Shown in pieces: positions 17,324 through 24,617 of a DNA stretch of 35,583 nt (its first letter is position 1; each line of letters opens with the position of its first letter). The stretch lies in assembly GCA_902812465.1 (NCBI GenBank), contig CADDZE010000038.1:1-35583 (forward strand). The letters are read 5' to 3'. This DNA is from Acidobacteriota bacterium (GTDB taxonomy: Bacteria; Acidobacteriota; Terriglobia; UBA7540). Position numbers and translations under genes: made by a program. The notes under the pieces were generated by a model that worked only from the letters and a program-made list of their open reading frames with translations, searched no databases and had not been told where the DNA came from.

Positions 17324-17899
17324 ATGACTTCGTCGGTCCGCAACGTTCTGCTCGGCTTCCTGGCGCTCGTCGCGCTCTGCGCGGTCTTCTTTTCACTCGG
17401 TTTCCTAGTGGGACACAACGAGCGTCATGGGTCATCGCAACCCACCGCGGAGCAGATCCCGCCGCCCGCCGAAAACGCACCCCCGGCGTCCGCTCCGCCC
17501 GAAGTCGAACAGATTGGGCCAAAGGGGTCCGCATCGGCCTCCGCAGTCCAAGGCGCTAAAGAGCCATCTGGGGTCAGCACCGGCGGAGAGCAGGGCTCCG
17601 AAAATGGCGGCCCCACGCCGAACACCCGCCAAGCTTCTAAGCCCGATGCCGATGCCGGCGTCACACTCCAAGTGGCAGCTCTCCGCACACAGCCGAGCGC
17701 CGAATCCTTGGTGAAGCAACTCCAATCCAGGGGCTACCGGGCATTTATTCTCCCGCCTCAGCCCGGCACTCCGAACGGTGAGCTCTTCCGGGTCTGCGTA
17801 GGACCGTTCGCTGCGCGTGCCGAGGCGGAGGCGGCACGCCAAAAACTTTCCCAGGAGGGATTCCCGGCCTTCATCAGGCACTCACCGGTTACACGCTGA
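17324..17899 (+). CDS. SPOR-domain membrane protein
   Basis: A 191-residue protein with one N-terminal membrane span (about residues 7-28, VLLGFLALVALCAVFFSLGFLVG), a long Pro-, Ala- and Ser-rich periplasmic linker (about 35-115) and a C-terminal SPOR domain (about 115-190: LQVAALRTQPSAESLVKQL and FRVCVGPFAARAEAEAA). SPOR domains bind denuded peptidoglycan glycans, often at the division site. The ATG at 17324 is preferred over earlier in-frame starts because it begins just before the membrane span and just after the slipin stop (28 bases). It is the last gene of the TPR-nfeD-slipin operon and converges closely on the GH16 gene. Confidence 0.88.
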   Translation: MTSSVRNVLLGFLALVALCAVFFSLGFLVGHNERHGSSQPTAEQIPPPAENAPPASAPPEVEQIGPKGSASASAVQGAKEPSGVSTGGEQGSENGGPTPNTRQASKPDADAGVTLQVAALRTQPSAESLVKQLQSRGYRAFILPPQPGTPNGELFRVCVGPFAARAEAEAARQKLSQEGFPAFIRHSPVTR

Positions 17900-17920
17900 C
17901 AGCTCCTGCTCTCATGCCAG

Positions 17921-18775
17921 TCACCGGCGGTAGACACGCACGTAGTCGACGAGCATCGTCTGAGGAAAGACGGTCGTCGCATCAGGATCCCCAGGCCAGT
18001 CGCCGCCAACGGCTACATTGAGAAGGATGAAATAGGGATGATCGAACACCCAGACGGGAACGTCCCCGCGCCGGACTGTCTTGTACAAGTGTCGGTCAGC
18101 GTAGAATCGGACCACCTCTGGCTCCCACTCGATCGCAAAGACGTAGAAGCGGTCGGCGAAGCGTTCGCCGTTCGGGAGTGTGTAGATGCCGGTCGCGCCC
18201 TGGGGTGGGAAGTTGGGGCCGTGAAGGCTGCCATGGATGACCGAAGGCTCGCGGCCGATGTTCTCGAAGATGTCGATTTCTCCACACCTGGGCCACCCTA
18301 CCTTACCCACGTCGGCGCCTAGCATCCAGAACGCTGGCCAGAGGCCTTGCCCGTAGGGGATCTTAATGCGCGCTTCGAAACGTCCGTAGGCCTGCTCGAA
18401 AAGGCCTTGCGTCTTCAGGCGGGCCGAAGTGTAGTCGCGGTGGACACCACCCGGCCCCGTGTAGCTCTCCCTCAGGGCGCGGATCGCCAGCATGCCGTGC
18501 TCGAGATGCACGTTCTGGCGGCGGCTCGTGTAGTACTCCAGCTCGTGGTTACCCCAGCCATTGCCGCCAATGTCATAAGTCCACTTTGACGAATCGGGCG
18601 CCGACCCATCCGGCCCGGAGAATTCATCGCTCCAGACTAGCTTCCATGCAGCCTTTGGGGAGGGATCGCGCAGCGGAAGCGAGCCAGGGTCAAATGCGGG
18701 ATGAAGCAGGCAGACTCCTCCGATCAGAGTTAGGCCTAGCAGCCCTACCTGCAAGCGGCCCTTGATTCTCAGCAC
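17921..18775 (-). CDS. Glycoside hydrolase family 16 beta-glucanase
   Basis: A secreted or membrane-anchored GH16 enzyme that cuts beta-1,3 or mixed-linkage glucans (laminarinase-like). With the start chosen here the protein has 284 residues: N-terminal hydrophobic segment (9-26), then WKLVWSDEFSG, the substrate-cleft GNGWGNHELEYYT (71-83) and the catalytic signature GEIDIFE with nucleophile Glu166, Asp168 and acid/base Glu171, ending FPQTMLVDYVRVYRR. The open frame extends to 18868, but the GTG at 18775 is preferred: a GAGGAG box lies seven bases ahead and a promoter at 18830-18859 falls inside the longer frame. It converges on the SPOR gene, 21 bases apart. Confidence 0.92.
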   Translation of the reverse strand: MLRIKGRLQVGLLGLTLIGGVCLLHPAFDPGSLPLRDPSPKAAWKLVWSDEFSGPDGSAPDSSKWTYDIGGNGWGNHELEYYTSRRQNVHLEHGMLAIRALRESYTGPGGVHRDYTSARLKTQGLFEQAYGRFEARIKIPYGQGLWPAFWMLGADVGKVGWPRCGEIDIFENIGREPSVIHGSLHGPNFPPQGATGIYTLPNGERFADRFYVFAIEWEPEVVRFYADRHLYKTVRRGDVPVWVFDHPYFILLNVAVGGDWPGDPDATTVFPQTMLVDYVRVYRR

Positions 18776-18829
18776 TGCGCGGCTCCTCGTCTGGTGAACA
18801 TTGTAAAGATTCCGCGGCAGATTGCAGCT

Positions 18830-18859
18830 ACTATAGCGGCGATCGGGTGAGACGCTCAA
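18830..18859 (-). promoter_or_regulatory. Sigma-70-like promoter of the GH16 gene
   Basis: On the minus strand, TTGAGC (18854-18859) and TATAGT (18830-18835) are 18 bases apart. The start of transcription would fall near 18823, about 48 bases before the GTG at 18775, which supports that start over the longer frame. Confidence 0.6.
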
Positions 18860-18970
18860 GAAGAGCAAGCCACGCGGCTAGAAGCCGGGCACGGAGGCAG
18901 CCCGCGCGCGGCCTCCACTCGTATCGTTTGCGCGCTGGCCAGTGCGCGCATGACGCCCGCAACACAACTA

Positions 18971-18979
18971 TGTTATGAC
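18971..18979 (+). promoter_or_regulatory. Extended -10 element of aroB
   Basis: TG-T-TATGAC overlaps the first possible ATG (18975) and ends ten bases before the ATG at 18990. If it is the promoter, translation must begin at 18990 and the message is nearly leaderless. Confidence 0.4.
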
Positions 18980-18989
18980 TATTCCTGCG

Positions 18990-20111
18990 ATGAAGCGGCT
19001 GCGGGTGAAATCGCGGCACTTTACTTATGATGTCGTGGCAGGGCGGGGAGCGTGGCGCGCGGTTCGTCCGTGGCTTACCCGGGGCTACTCCTCCGTATTC
19101 GTCCTGACTGAGCGTCCCCTATGGTCACGGTGGGGCGGTCTGTTCTCTAAGGAGAGCAACACTGCGGGGGCGCGCGTGCTATTCGTTGAACCCGGCGAGC
19201 GATCGAAGAACCTGAGGACCATCGAACGTCTGGCGGTGTGCCTGCTTGGGCTGGGTGCTGACAGGCGGTCCCTCTTGATTTTGTTCGGCGGCGGCGTGAT
19301 CGGCGACCTGGGAGGGTTCCTCGCTTCCGTCTACATGCGGGGCATCGACTGCATTCAGGTGCCGACCACGATCGTGGCGCAGGTGGATAGCGCCATCGGG
19401 GGCAAGACCGCTGTCAACACGGCGCGCATGAAGAATCTGATCGGCAGCTTCTATCCCCCGCGTTTGGTGGTGGCGGACCCGGGTGTGCTCACGTCGCTCG
19501 ATCTGCGCAGCTTCCGTTCCGGCCTGTTCGAAGTGGTCAAGCACGGCATCCTGGCGGGTGACCCGCTGTTCCGCCAACTTGAAGACGTCCTGGATTCTCT
19601 GCGCCCTACGAACGTGGAGGCGCTCGAGCCACTGCTGGTGCGAGCCGCGGCGGTGAAGGTTGACGTGGTGAATCGCGATGAGCGCGAAGCGCGGTTGCGC
19701 CACGTCCTAAATCTGGGCCACACCTTCGGTCACGCTCTGGAAGAGGCGACGCGCTACCAGCGCTTTCTGCACGGCGAAGCAGTAGGATGGGGCTTGCTGA
19801 TCGTAGCCCGGATGGCGCGGCGCATGGGCCTGCTGGCAGAGCCAGAGGAGCGCCGGATTTCGCAGCTTGTCCGCCGCGTCAGTCCCCTGCCCCCGATCCG
19901 CGACCTCGATCCCCGCCGGGTGCTGCCGCTGCTTTCTCAGGACAAGAAGGCCGTCGGCGGGCGAATCCGCTGGGTGCTACCGTTGAGAGTGGGCAAAGTG
20001 AAAGTGACCTCGGATGTACCCTTGGAAGTTGCCGCCGCCGCCTTTCGCGATGCCCAGAGAGACGGTAACGAGTGGCTTGACGCTGCCAGTGACGAGCGAT
20101 GCCAGAGGTAG
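18990..20111 (+). CDS. aroB: 3-dehydroquinate synthase
   Basis: AroB is the second enzyme of the shikimate pathway, turning DAHP into 3-dehydroquinate with NAD and a divalent metal in the cytoplasm. The 373-residue reading has the NAD and substrate core GGGVIGDLGGFLASVYMRG, PTTIVAQVDSAIGGKTAVN and FYPPRLVVADP, then the metal-binding LNLGHTFGHALE and the downstream FLHGEAVGWGL. EPGERSKN early on is also characteristic. An ATG at 18975 would add MTIPA; the later ATG is preferred because the first falls inside a promoter-like sequence. It is followed 81 bases later by ubiE/menG on the same strand, and the two may be co-transcribed. Confidence 0.96.
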   Translation: MKRLRVKSRHFTYDVVAGRGAWRAVRPWLTRGYSSVFVLTERPLWSRWGGLFSKESNTAGARVLFVEPGERSKNLRTIERLAVCLLGLGADRRSLLILFGGGVIGDLGGFLASVYMRGIDCIQVPTTIVAQVDSAIGGKTAVNTARMKNLIGSFYPPRLVVADPGVLTSLDLRSFRSGLFEVVKHGILAGDPLFRQLEDVLDSLRPTNVEALEPLLVRAAAVKVDVVNRDEREARLRHVLNLGHTFGHALEEATRYQRFLHGEAVGWGLLIVARMARRMGLLAEPEERRISQLVRRVSPLPPIRDLDPRRVLPLLSQDKKAVGGRIRWVLPLRVGKVKVTSDVPLEVAAAAFRDAQRDGNEWLDAASDERCQR

Positions 20112-20192
20112 CAAGCCCCTTGCGTTTGTTCAAACGGCCACTCAGCACCGTTCGGCCTGCGCGGGCAGCTGGCCCCGAACGGTCGGCCCTCT

Positions 20193-20966
20193 ATGGGTAG
20201 TCCCCTAGGCACCCCCGATCGCATCGAGGAGACAGGACGCGCCGTCCAGCGGATGTTTGCCGCCGTGGCGCCGCGCTACGACTTCCTGAACCACCTGCTC
20301 TCGCTGGGTCTGGATGTGCGCTGGCGTTATGCGGCCAGCCGCGCCCTGCAGGGCGCCTTGGCTCAGCCGCGGCTGCTCGTACTGGACGTCTGCTGCGGCA
20401 CCGGCGATCTTGCCCTGGCGCTGGCGCAGCACGCAGCCGGACGCGTCGTGGCCGCCGACTTCTGCCTTCCCATGCTGGAGCGCGCGCGCCACAAAGCGAA
20501 ACGGTCCGGCAAGCTGCCTATCACCCTGCTCGCGGCCAACGCGCTGACGCTCCCTTTCCCTGACAATTCAGTCGACGTCATCACCAGCGCGTTTGGCTTT
20601 CGCAATCTGGCCAACTATGCGCTGGGCCTGCGGGAGATGTGGCGTGTGCTTCGGCCTTCTGGGACCCTGGCCATTCTTGAATTCTCGCGCGTGCGCTGGC
20701 CTGTTTTCGGCCCCATCTTTCGCGCCTATTCCGCCCACGTCCTGCCACGCATCGGCACCTGGATTTCAGGCGTCAAGGGGCCGTACCAGTATCTGCACGA
20801 TTCCGTCAAGCGCTTTCCCGACCAGGAGGGATTGGCGCAGCAACTCGTCGCGGCGGGCTTCGTCAGCGTGCGGTATCAGAACTACTTAGGTGGCGTGGCA
20901 GCCCTGCATCTGGGCCTTAAGCCAGGTGCAGCTCCGGAGACGGAATGCGGAAGGGCGTCTTCATGA
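20193..20966 (+). CDS. ubiE: Demethylmenaquinone methyltransferase (UbiE/MenG)
   Basis: A 257-residue class I SAM-dependent methyltransferase that C-methylates demethylmenaquinone (and ubiquinone precursors in species that have them). Family motifs: FAAVAPRYDFLNHLLSLGLD near the N-terminus, SAM motif I as VLDVCCGTGDLALAL (63-77), ALTLPFPDNSVDVITSAFGFRNL and the C-terminal IL-EFSR segment, ending with the usual YLHDSVKRFPDQEGL. In an acidobacterium menaquinone is the expected product. The 3' end overlaps the convergent coiled-coil gene by six bases. Confidence 0.94.
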   Translation: MGSPLGTPDRIEETGRAVQRMFAAVAPRYDFLNHLLSLGLDVRWRYAASRALQGALAQPRLLVLDVCCGTGDLALALAQHAAGRVVAADFCLPMLERARHKAKRSGKLPITLLAANALTLPFPDNSVDVITSAFGFRNLANYALGLREMWRVLRPSGTLAILEFSRVRWPVFGPIFRAYSAHVLPRIGTWISGVKGPYQYLHDSVKRFPDQEGLAQQLVAAGFVSVRYQNYLGGVAALHLGLKPGAAPETECGRASS

Positions 20967-21920
20967 TCCCGGGCTTTGGCTCCAATCAGGCGGCGCGCCG
21001 CTTGCATCGAATTCCTTCTGCAGATCGTCGAGGGCCTGCTGCGCCTTAGCGACGGCTTCGCGTTTCTCTTCCACTTCGGCCTGCTTTTGGGGAATGCGTT
21101 GTGCCAGCTCCGCCTGGGTAGCAGCATTCATCTCCCGCGCCTGCTGAACCTGCATGAGGTTGAGCTCGTTCTCCGCCAGCTGCAGCTGTTCTTTTGCGAC
21201 TGCTAGAGCCTGGCGTGCGGCTTGGAAACGCGCCTGCCAGTACTCCTTGCTTCTTGCGCCGCCATTACCCGGGGCAGCCTTGTCAGCTTGGGGAGCCGCT
21301 GCATCGGAGGCAGACCTCGCAGGCAGGGCCGAGGCCTCCCGGCTAAGTTCTGCGGGATTGCCGCCTTCCCGCCGATACTGCTCTTCGAGGTCAGCAATGG
21401 CCTTCTCGTCCTCGGCGATCTGCTGCTTCTTCTCTTCGATGGCTTGAGCGCGCTTATTGATATCCGAGCGCGAGTATTCCTGCTGCAGCGTGTCGTAAGG
21501 GTTGGGATAATACTGCAGCTGGTTCAGATTCTCTTGTTGCTCCAGCACTGCCAGCTCCCGCTGATGCAGCTCGAGCTGAGCCTTTAGTTTGCCCATCTCC
21601 TCCCGGAAGTGCTGTTCCTTCTTGCTGGTGGAAGAAGGAGCACTCGGGGGGCCAGCGGACGGGCTGGGATGGGGGCTGGCACCGGGCGCTGCGGGCTTGG
21701 CTGGCAGGGTCGGCCCGCCTACCACGCTGATCCCTCCGGTGCCGCGCGGAATGTCCTCGTTGGTGTAAACCTTGGCGGCCTTCCTTTTGGCATTTTCCGC
21801 CCGCGTACGGCGCGCGAGTTCGGCCAGGGACTCCTGAGGGCCTGGCGGTTGTTCATCCGCGGAGCAGACCAGGCCGGCCAGGAGCAAGCATACCGGAACG
21901 ACCCAGAGGTATTTCCTCAT
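20961..21920 (-). CDS. Secreted coiled-coil protein, function unknown
   Basis: A 319-residue exported protein, signal peptide MRKYLWVVPVCLLLAGLVCSA. The mature start is SLAELARRTRAENAKRKAAKVYTNEDIPR, a type of opening I associate with acidobacterial periplasmic proteins, followed by a Pro/Ser/Ala-rich linker (about 70-100), a long coiled coil (about 100-180, QHFREEMGKLKAQLELHQRELAVLE shown in part), a second linker and a second coiled coil (about 225-305) containing ARFQAARQALAVAKEQLQLA. No enzyme motif is seen. A good AGGAG box lies seven bases before the ATG. Its 3' end overlaps ubiE by six bases. A structural or scaffolding role in the periplasm is plausible, not shown. Confidence 0.82.
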   Translation of the reverse strand: MRKYLWVVPVCLLLAGLVCSADEQPPGPQESLAELARRTRAENAKRKAAKVYTNEDIPRGTGGISVVGGPTLPAKPAAPGASPHPSPSAGPPSAPSSTSKKEQHFREEMGKLKAQLELHQRELAVLEQQENLNQLQYYPNPYDTLQQEYSRSDINKRAQAIEEKKQQIAEDEKAIADLEEQYRREGGNPAELSREASALPARSASDAAAPQADKAAPGNGGARSKEYWQARFQAARQALAVAKEQLQLAENELNLMQVQQAREMNAATQAELAQRIPQKQAEVEEKREAVAKAQQALDDLQKEFDASGAPPDWSQSPGS

Positions 21921-22004
21921 CGGTGAACTCCTGACGTCTCGTCACCGTTTGATAACCCTAGCTTACGCCAGGAAACGCGGCAAAATCAAGCCAGGCGGCG
22001 AGTG

Positions 22005-22823
22005 CTAAAAATCGAAGCGATAGCCCAGGATCATCTTGACGATGAGATGGTCAGTGCTTCGCGTCGCGCCCACGCCTACGCCAAAGTTGAATTCCCACTT
22101 CGGGGAAAGGTTCAGATCGAGGGTAGGGAAGATCTGCTGTTGCTGGTCGCGCAGGGGATCAAAGCCCGTCACTGGACCCAACGATCCGTAATACTCGAGT
22201 CCTCCGGCGATCTTGGGCGTGAAGTCGTAGCTCAGCTTGAAATTGGGTGAGAACTCAAAACCCTTGTGGACGCTCGGACCGTGGAAGGAGCGATCGAAGG
22301 TGGGGTTTAATGACCAGTACCAGCGGCCCTGCTTTTTATCGATTATCGGGCGGATTTCCCAGGTCCAGGTATCGGAGGAAAACTGACGTCTCTGATAACC
22401 AATCTCGTTCGAGATGCTGACGCCGACGGGCCAATGCCAGCTTTCCGGGACGCGGAAGCGCGGGCGGATGTGGTCGCCTACCCAGTCCCAGCCGTTTCCG
22501 TTACGGGCGCTGGTGAAGATGTAAAAGCCGGTTTCGAACCAGGGTGTGATGCCGCGCGTGATCTCGATCGTCTCGTGCCAGGCGTGCTCCGTGGGCAGCA
22601 CGCCGTCCTCGGCCTGCTTGCTGCCCTCAATGGTGAAATTGCTGTGGAGCTCCACCATGCTATGGTGCGGCGCAACGGTTTCGTAGCCGTAGACCTGAAT
22701 CTCGTAATTGTCCTGAGCCAGCGCGGCGGGGGAGCGCTGGAGGGACGCCAGGGCAAGGCAGACAGCGAGCTTGCGAAACCGCGCGGGATTCAAAGCACCG
22801 GCTGGTGGCAAGTTGGCAAGCAC
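22005..22823 (-). CDS. Predicted outer-membrane beta-barrel protein
   Basis: A 272-residue exported protein. The signal peptide region is FRKLAVCLALASLQRSPAALA, with cleavage before QDNYEIQVYGYET. The rest alternates polar and aromatic residues in short strands (WFETGFYIFTSA, WYWSLNPTFDRSF, KLSYDFTPKIAGGLEYYG, WEFNFGVGVGATRSTDHLIVKMILGYRFDF in parts) and ends with Phe, as barrel proteins normally do for BAM recognition. It resembles the acidobacterial and proteobacterial 'transporter/phenol degradation-like' barrel group, so a passive outer-membrane channel is the best guess. The start is uncertain: GTG at 22823 gives the long form, TTG at 22793 gives a more normal signal peptide. It precedes the coiled-coil gene by 84 bases. 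Confidence 0.75.
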   Translation of the reverse strand: MLANLPPAGALNPARFRKLAVCLALASLQRSPAALAQDNYEIQVYGYETVAPHHSMVELHSNFTIEGSKQAEDGVLPTEHAWHETIEITRGITPWFETGFYIFTSARNGNGWDWVGDHIRPRFRVPESWHWPVGVSISNEIGYQRRQFSSDTWTWEIRPIIDKKQGRWYWSLNPTFDRSFHGPSVHKGFEFSPNFKLSYDFTPKIAGGLEYYGSLGPVTGFDPLRDQQQQIFPTLDLNLSPKWEFNFGVGVGATRSTDHLIVKMILGYRFDF

Positions 22824-23010
22824 TCGGCCGAAAGTGCCCGTTCATGAAATTACGGCGATGGCCGAAAGGAAGAGGCCAGCAAGGCGTTATGCTGAGGGCG
22901 AGCCAACCTAGTGGGTTCGACACTTTCTCAAATCGTCGCCAGGCTCTCTTCCGGGCTCCATCCGCCTTTCCCTTCTAGCCATCCGCCGGAGTGAACTCCG
23001 CCCCCGCGCT

Positions 23011-23493
23011 TCACTGGTCACTGGCCGCGGCCCTTGGCGCTCGCCGGACCCAGACGATGTAGTCGGTGGCGGCCGGCTGGCCCCCGGCTTCGCGCACGGC
23101 GGCAGCTACCTGGCCGCGGTGATACGCGGAGTGCAGGAGGACATGCAGCAAAACGTCGCACAGCGGGTGTCGGAACTCGACGCCTTTCGTGTTTCGGTAC
23201 ACCACGCTGGCCGCAAGGCTCTCAGGCGTCTGCCGTCCGATGAGCAGCTTCCAATGCGCCGCCAACTCGTCAATCGCCCGCCTGCACTCTTCCGGCGTAT
23301 AGGAAGGCCACGCCTCGACCGACGCCGGATCCTCCTGCTCCAGGCGTGACAGCCAGATGCGCTGGGCGCCAATCACGTGGCCCAACAACCGGCGCGGGCG
23401 CTCCTCCGTCACGGTGGACAAGCTGCCCAGCGCTTCGTGGTTAGCCCAGCAATCGTATTCAAAGAGCTTCTCGAACGTCTGCTTCGACTCCAT
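23011..23493 (-). CDS. DinB/YfiT-like four-helix metal-binding protein
   Basis: A 160-residue protein of the DinB_2 superfamily: a four-helix bundle that binds a metal through three histidines, here His39 (LLGHVIGAQRIWL) and His121 and His125 (LLHSAYHRGQVAAAVREAGGQP). Members include bacillithiol and mycothiol S-transferases and other thiol-dependent enzymes; the true substrate here is unknown. The N-terminal FEYDCWANHEALGSL and the terminal ATDYIVWVRR are typical. It follows the unknown secreted protein gene by eleven bases and is likely in the same transcript. Confidence 0.9.
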   Translation of the reverse strand: MESKQTFEKLFEYDCWANHEALGSLSTVTEERPRRLLGHVIGAQRIWLSRLEQEDPASVEAWPSYTPEECRRAIDELAAHWKLLIGRQTPESLAASVVYRNTKGVEFRHPLCDVLLHVLLHSAYHRGQVAAAVREAGGQPAATDYIVWVRRAPRAAASDQ

Positions 23494-23504
23494 GGCTCCT
23501 GTGC

Positions 23505-24470
23505 TTACTGGCCAATCGGCGGGCCCTCGAGTGCAGTATAGGGAGTGACCAGGGCCAGGCTGACTTGTTGCCCCTTCGCTGCCACGGTGGCGTCTTCAAA
23601 GGGATTCGGACGGTTCGGGTTCTGTTGCTGCCAGGCAAGCTGCTGGAACAGCTTCAAGCCCTGGAGCACCTGGCCCAGTTGTGTTGCAGCTTCCGCCGAA
23701 TCGCAAGTCATGGTAACGTCCAGGTGGACCTTGTCCGCCGTCTGCACCCGGTAGGAGAGCGACCGCACGCGTTGGAACGCCTGGGACCAGTCGAGCTGCA
23801 TGTCCTTCTGGCTGGGCATCCAGCCTTTGAACCAATCGCTGATGGCCGCGCCCAGGGCCACGCCCCAGATGGGCGTGTTGGCCTGCGCCTCATGGAGCAG
23901 GCTCATGAAGTGGCTGTCCGAGCTGAGGGTGGGTGACTGAGCGGCGCGAGCCTCGATCATGGCCGTGAGCGGCGCCAGCGGACCGAAGATTCCGCGAGTA
24001 CGATCAAGCGCCGCCACGCAGGTGGCCTCCGGACCGGATCCGAAGCAGTAGGCCGTCGCATCCTGCACCGGTACCGCTTCGATACCCTGGCTGGCAGCGC
24101 GGCTAGCCATTCCTCGCGGATCAAAGCGGCCGCGGGCCACGCCTTCCAGCACCATGCCCCCTTCGCCTTCGCCCTTCTGCCATCCTAGCACCAGCTCGTC
24201 AATATCCCGCTCCTGAACGCCGAGTTTGGCAAGAAATGCCTCGAGGGCGCGCAAATTGGGTCCTACGTAGCGCTGACGCAGGGTGTTGTAATCGGGGAGG
24301 GTGCGCAAGACCGCCGGCTTCGAGTATTCTAGCCGAACAGTCTGGAGGGGGAACGCAGCCACCGCTTCCTGCACCAGGTCCTGGCCGTGAACTGCTGGCT
24401 GCAAAACCCACGTCGAAACCACTAAACAAAGGGTCAGCTTCAAGAACCGCGAAATCCAGCAAAGAGGCAT
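23505..24470 (-). CDS. Secreted protein of unknown function
   Basis: A 321-residue protein with a signal peptide (ISRFLKLTLCLVVSTWVLQPAVHGQ, residues 6-30). The open frame extends to 24599, but the ATG at 24470 is preferred because it begins the signal peptide and has an AGGA box ahead of it. The mature part is a mixed alpha/beta sequence with two cysteines close together (AYCFGSGPEATCVAALD) and a possible second domain starting near IWGVALGAAISDWFKGW. I do not recognise a family; the overall pattern (tests of error-like 'residual' domains, VTMTCDSAEAATQLGQVLQGL) recalls secreted proteins with repeated ferredoxin-like folds, but this is a guess. It is followed eleven bases later by the DinB-like gene. 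Confidence 0.72.
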   Translation of the reverse strand: MPLCWISRFLKLTLCLVVSTWVLQPAVHGQDLVQEAVAAFPLQTVRLEYSKPAVLRTLPDYNTLRQRYVGPNLRALEAFLAKLGVQERDIDELVLGWQKGEGEGGMVLEGVARGRFDPRGMASRAASQGIEAVPVQDATAYCFGSGPEATCVAALDRTRGIFGPLAPLTAMIEARAAQSPTLSSDSHFMSLLHEAQANTPIWGVALGAAISDWFKGWMPSQKDMQLDWSQAFQRVRSLSYRVQTADKVHLDVTMTCDSAEAATQLGQVLQGLKLFQQLAWQQQNPNRPNPFEDATVAAKGQQVSLALVTPYTALEGPPIGQ

Positions 24471-24617
24471 TACGTGTCCTTTCCTGTCATACGTCTCGCG
24501 CGTCCAGTCTGGAGGCCGCAGCCAATTGGATGCGATGGCCGTGCCGCCTGATGTCTGGGAGCGGTTGCTTCTGAAAAGGCAAACGGCCTGGGATCTCAAA
24601 CACCGACGAGCTCAACC

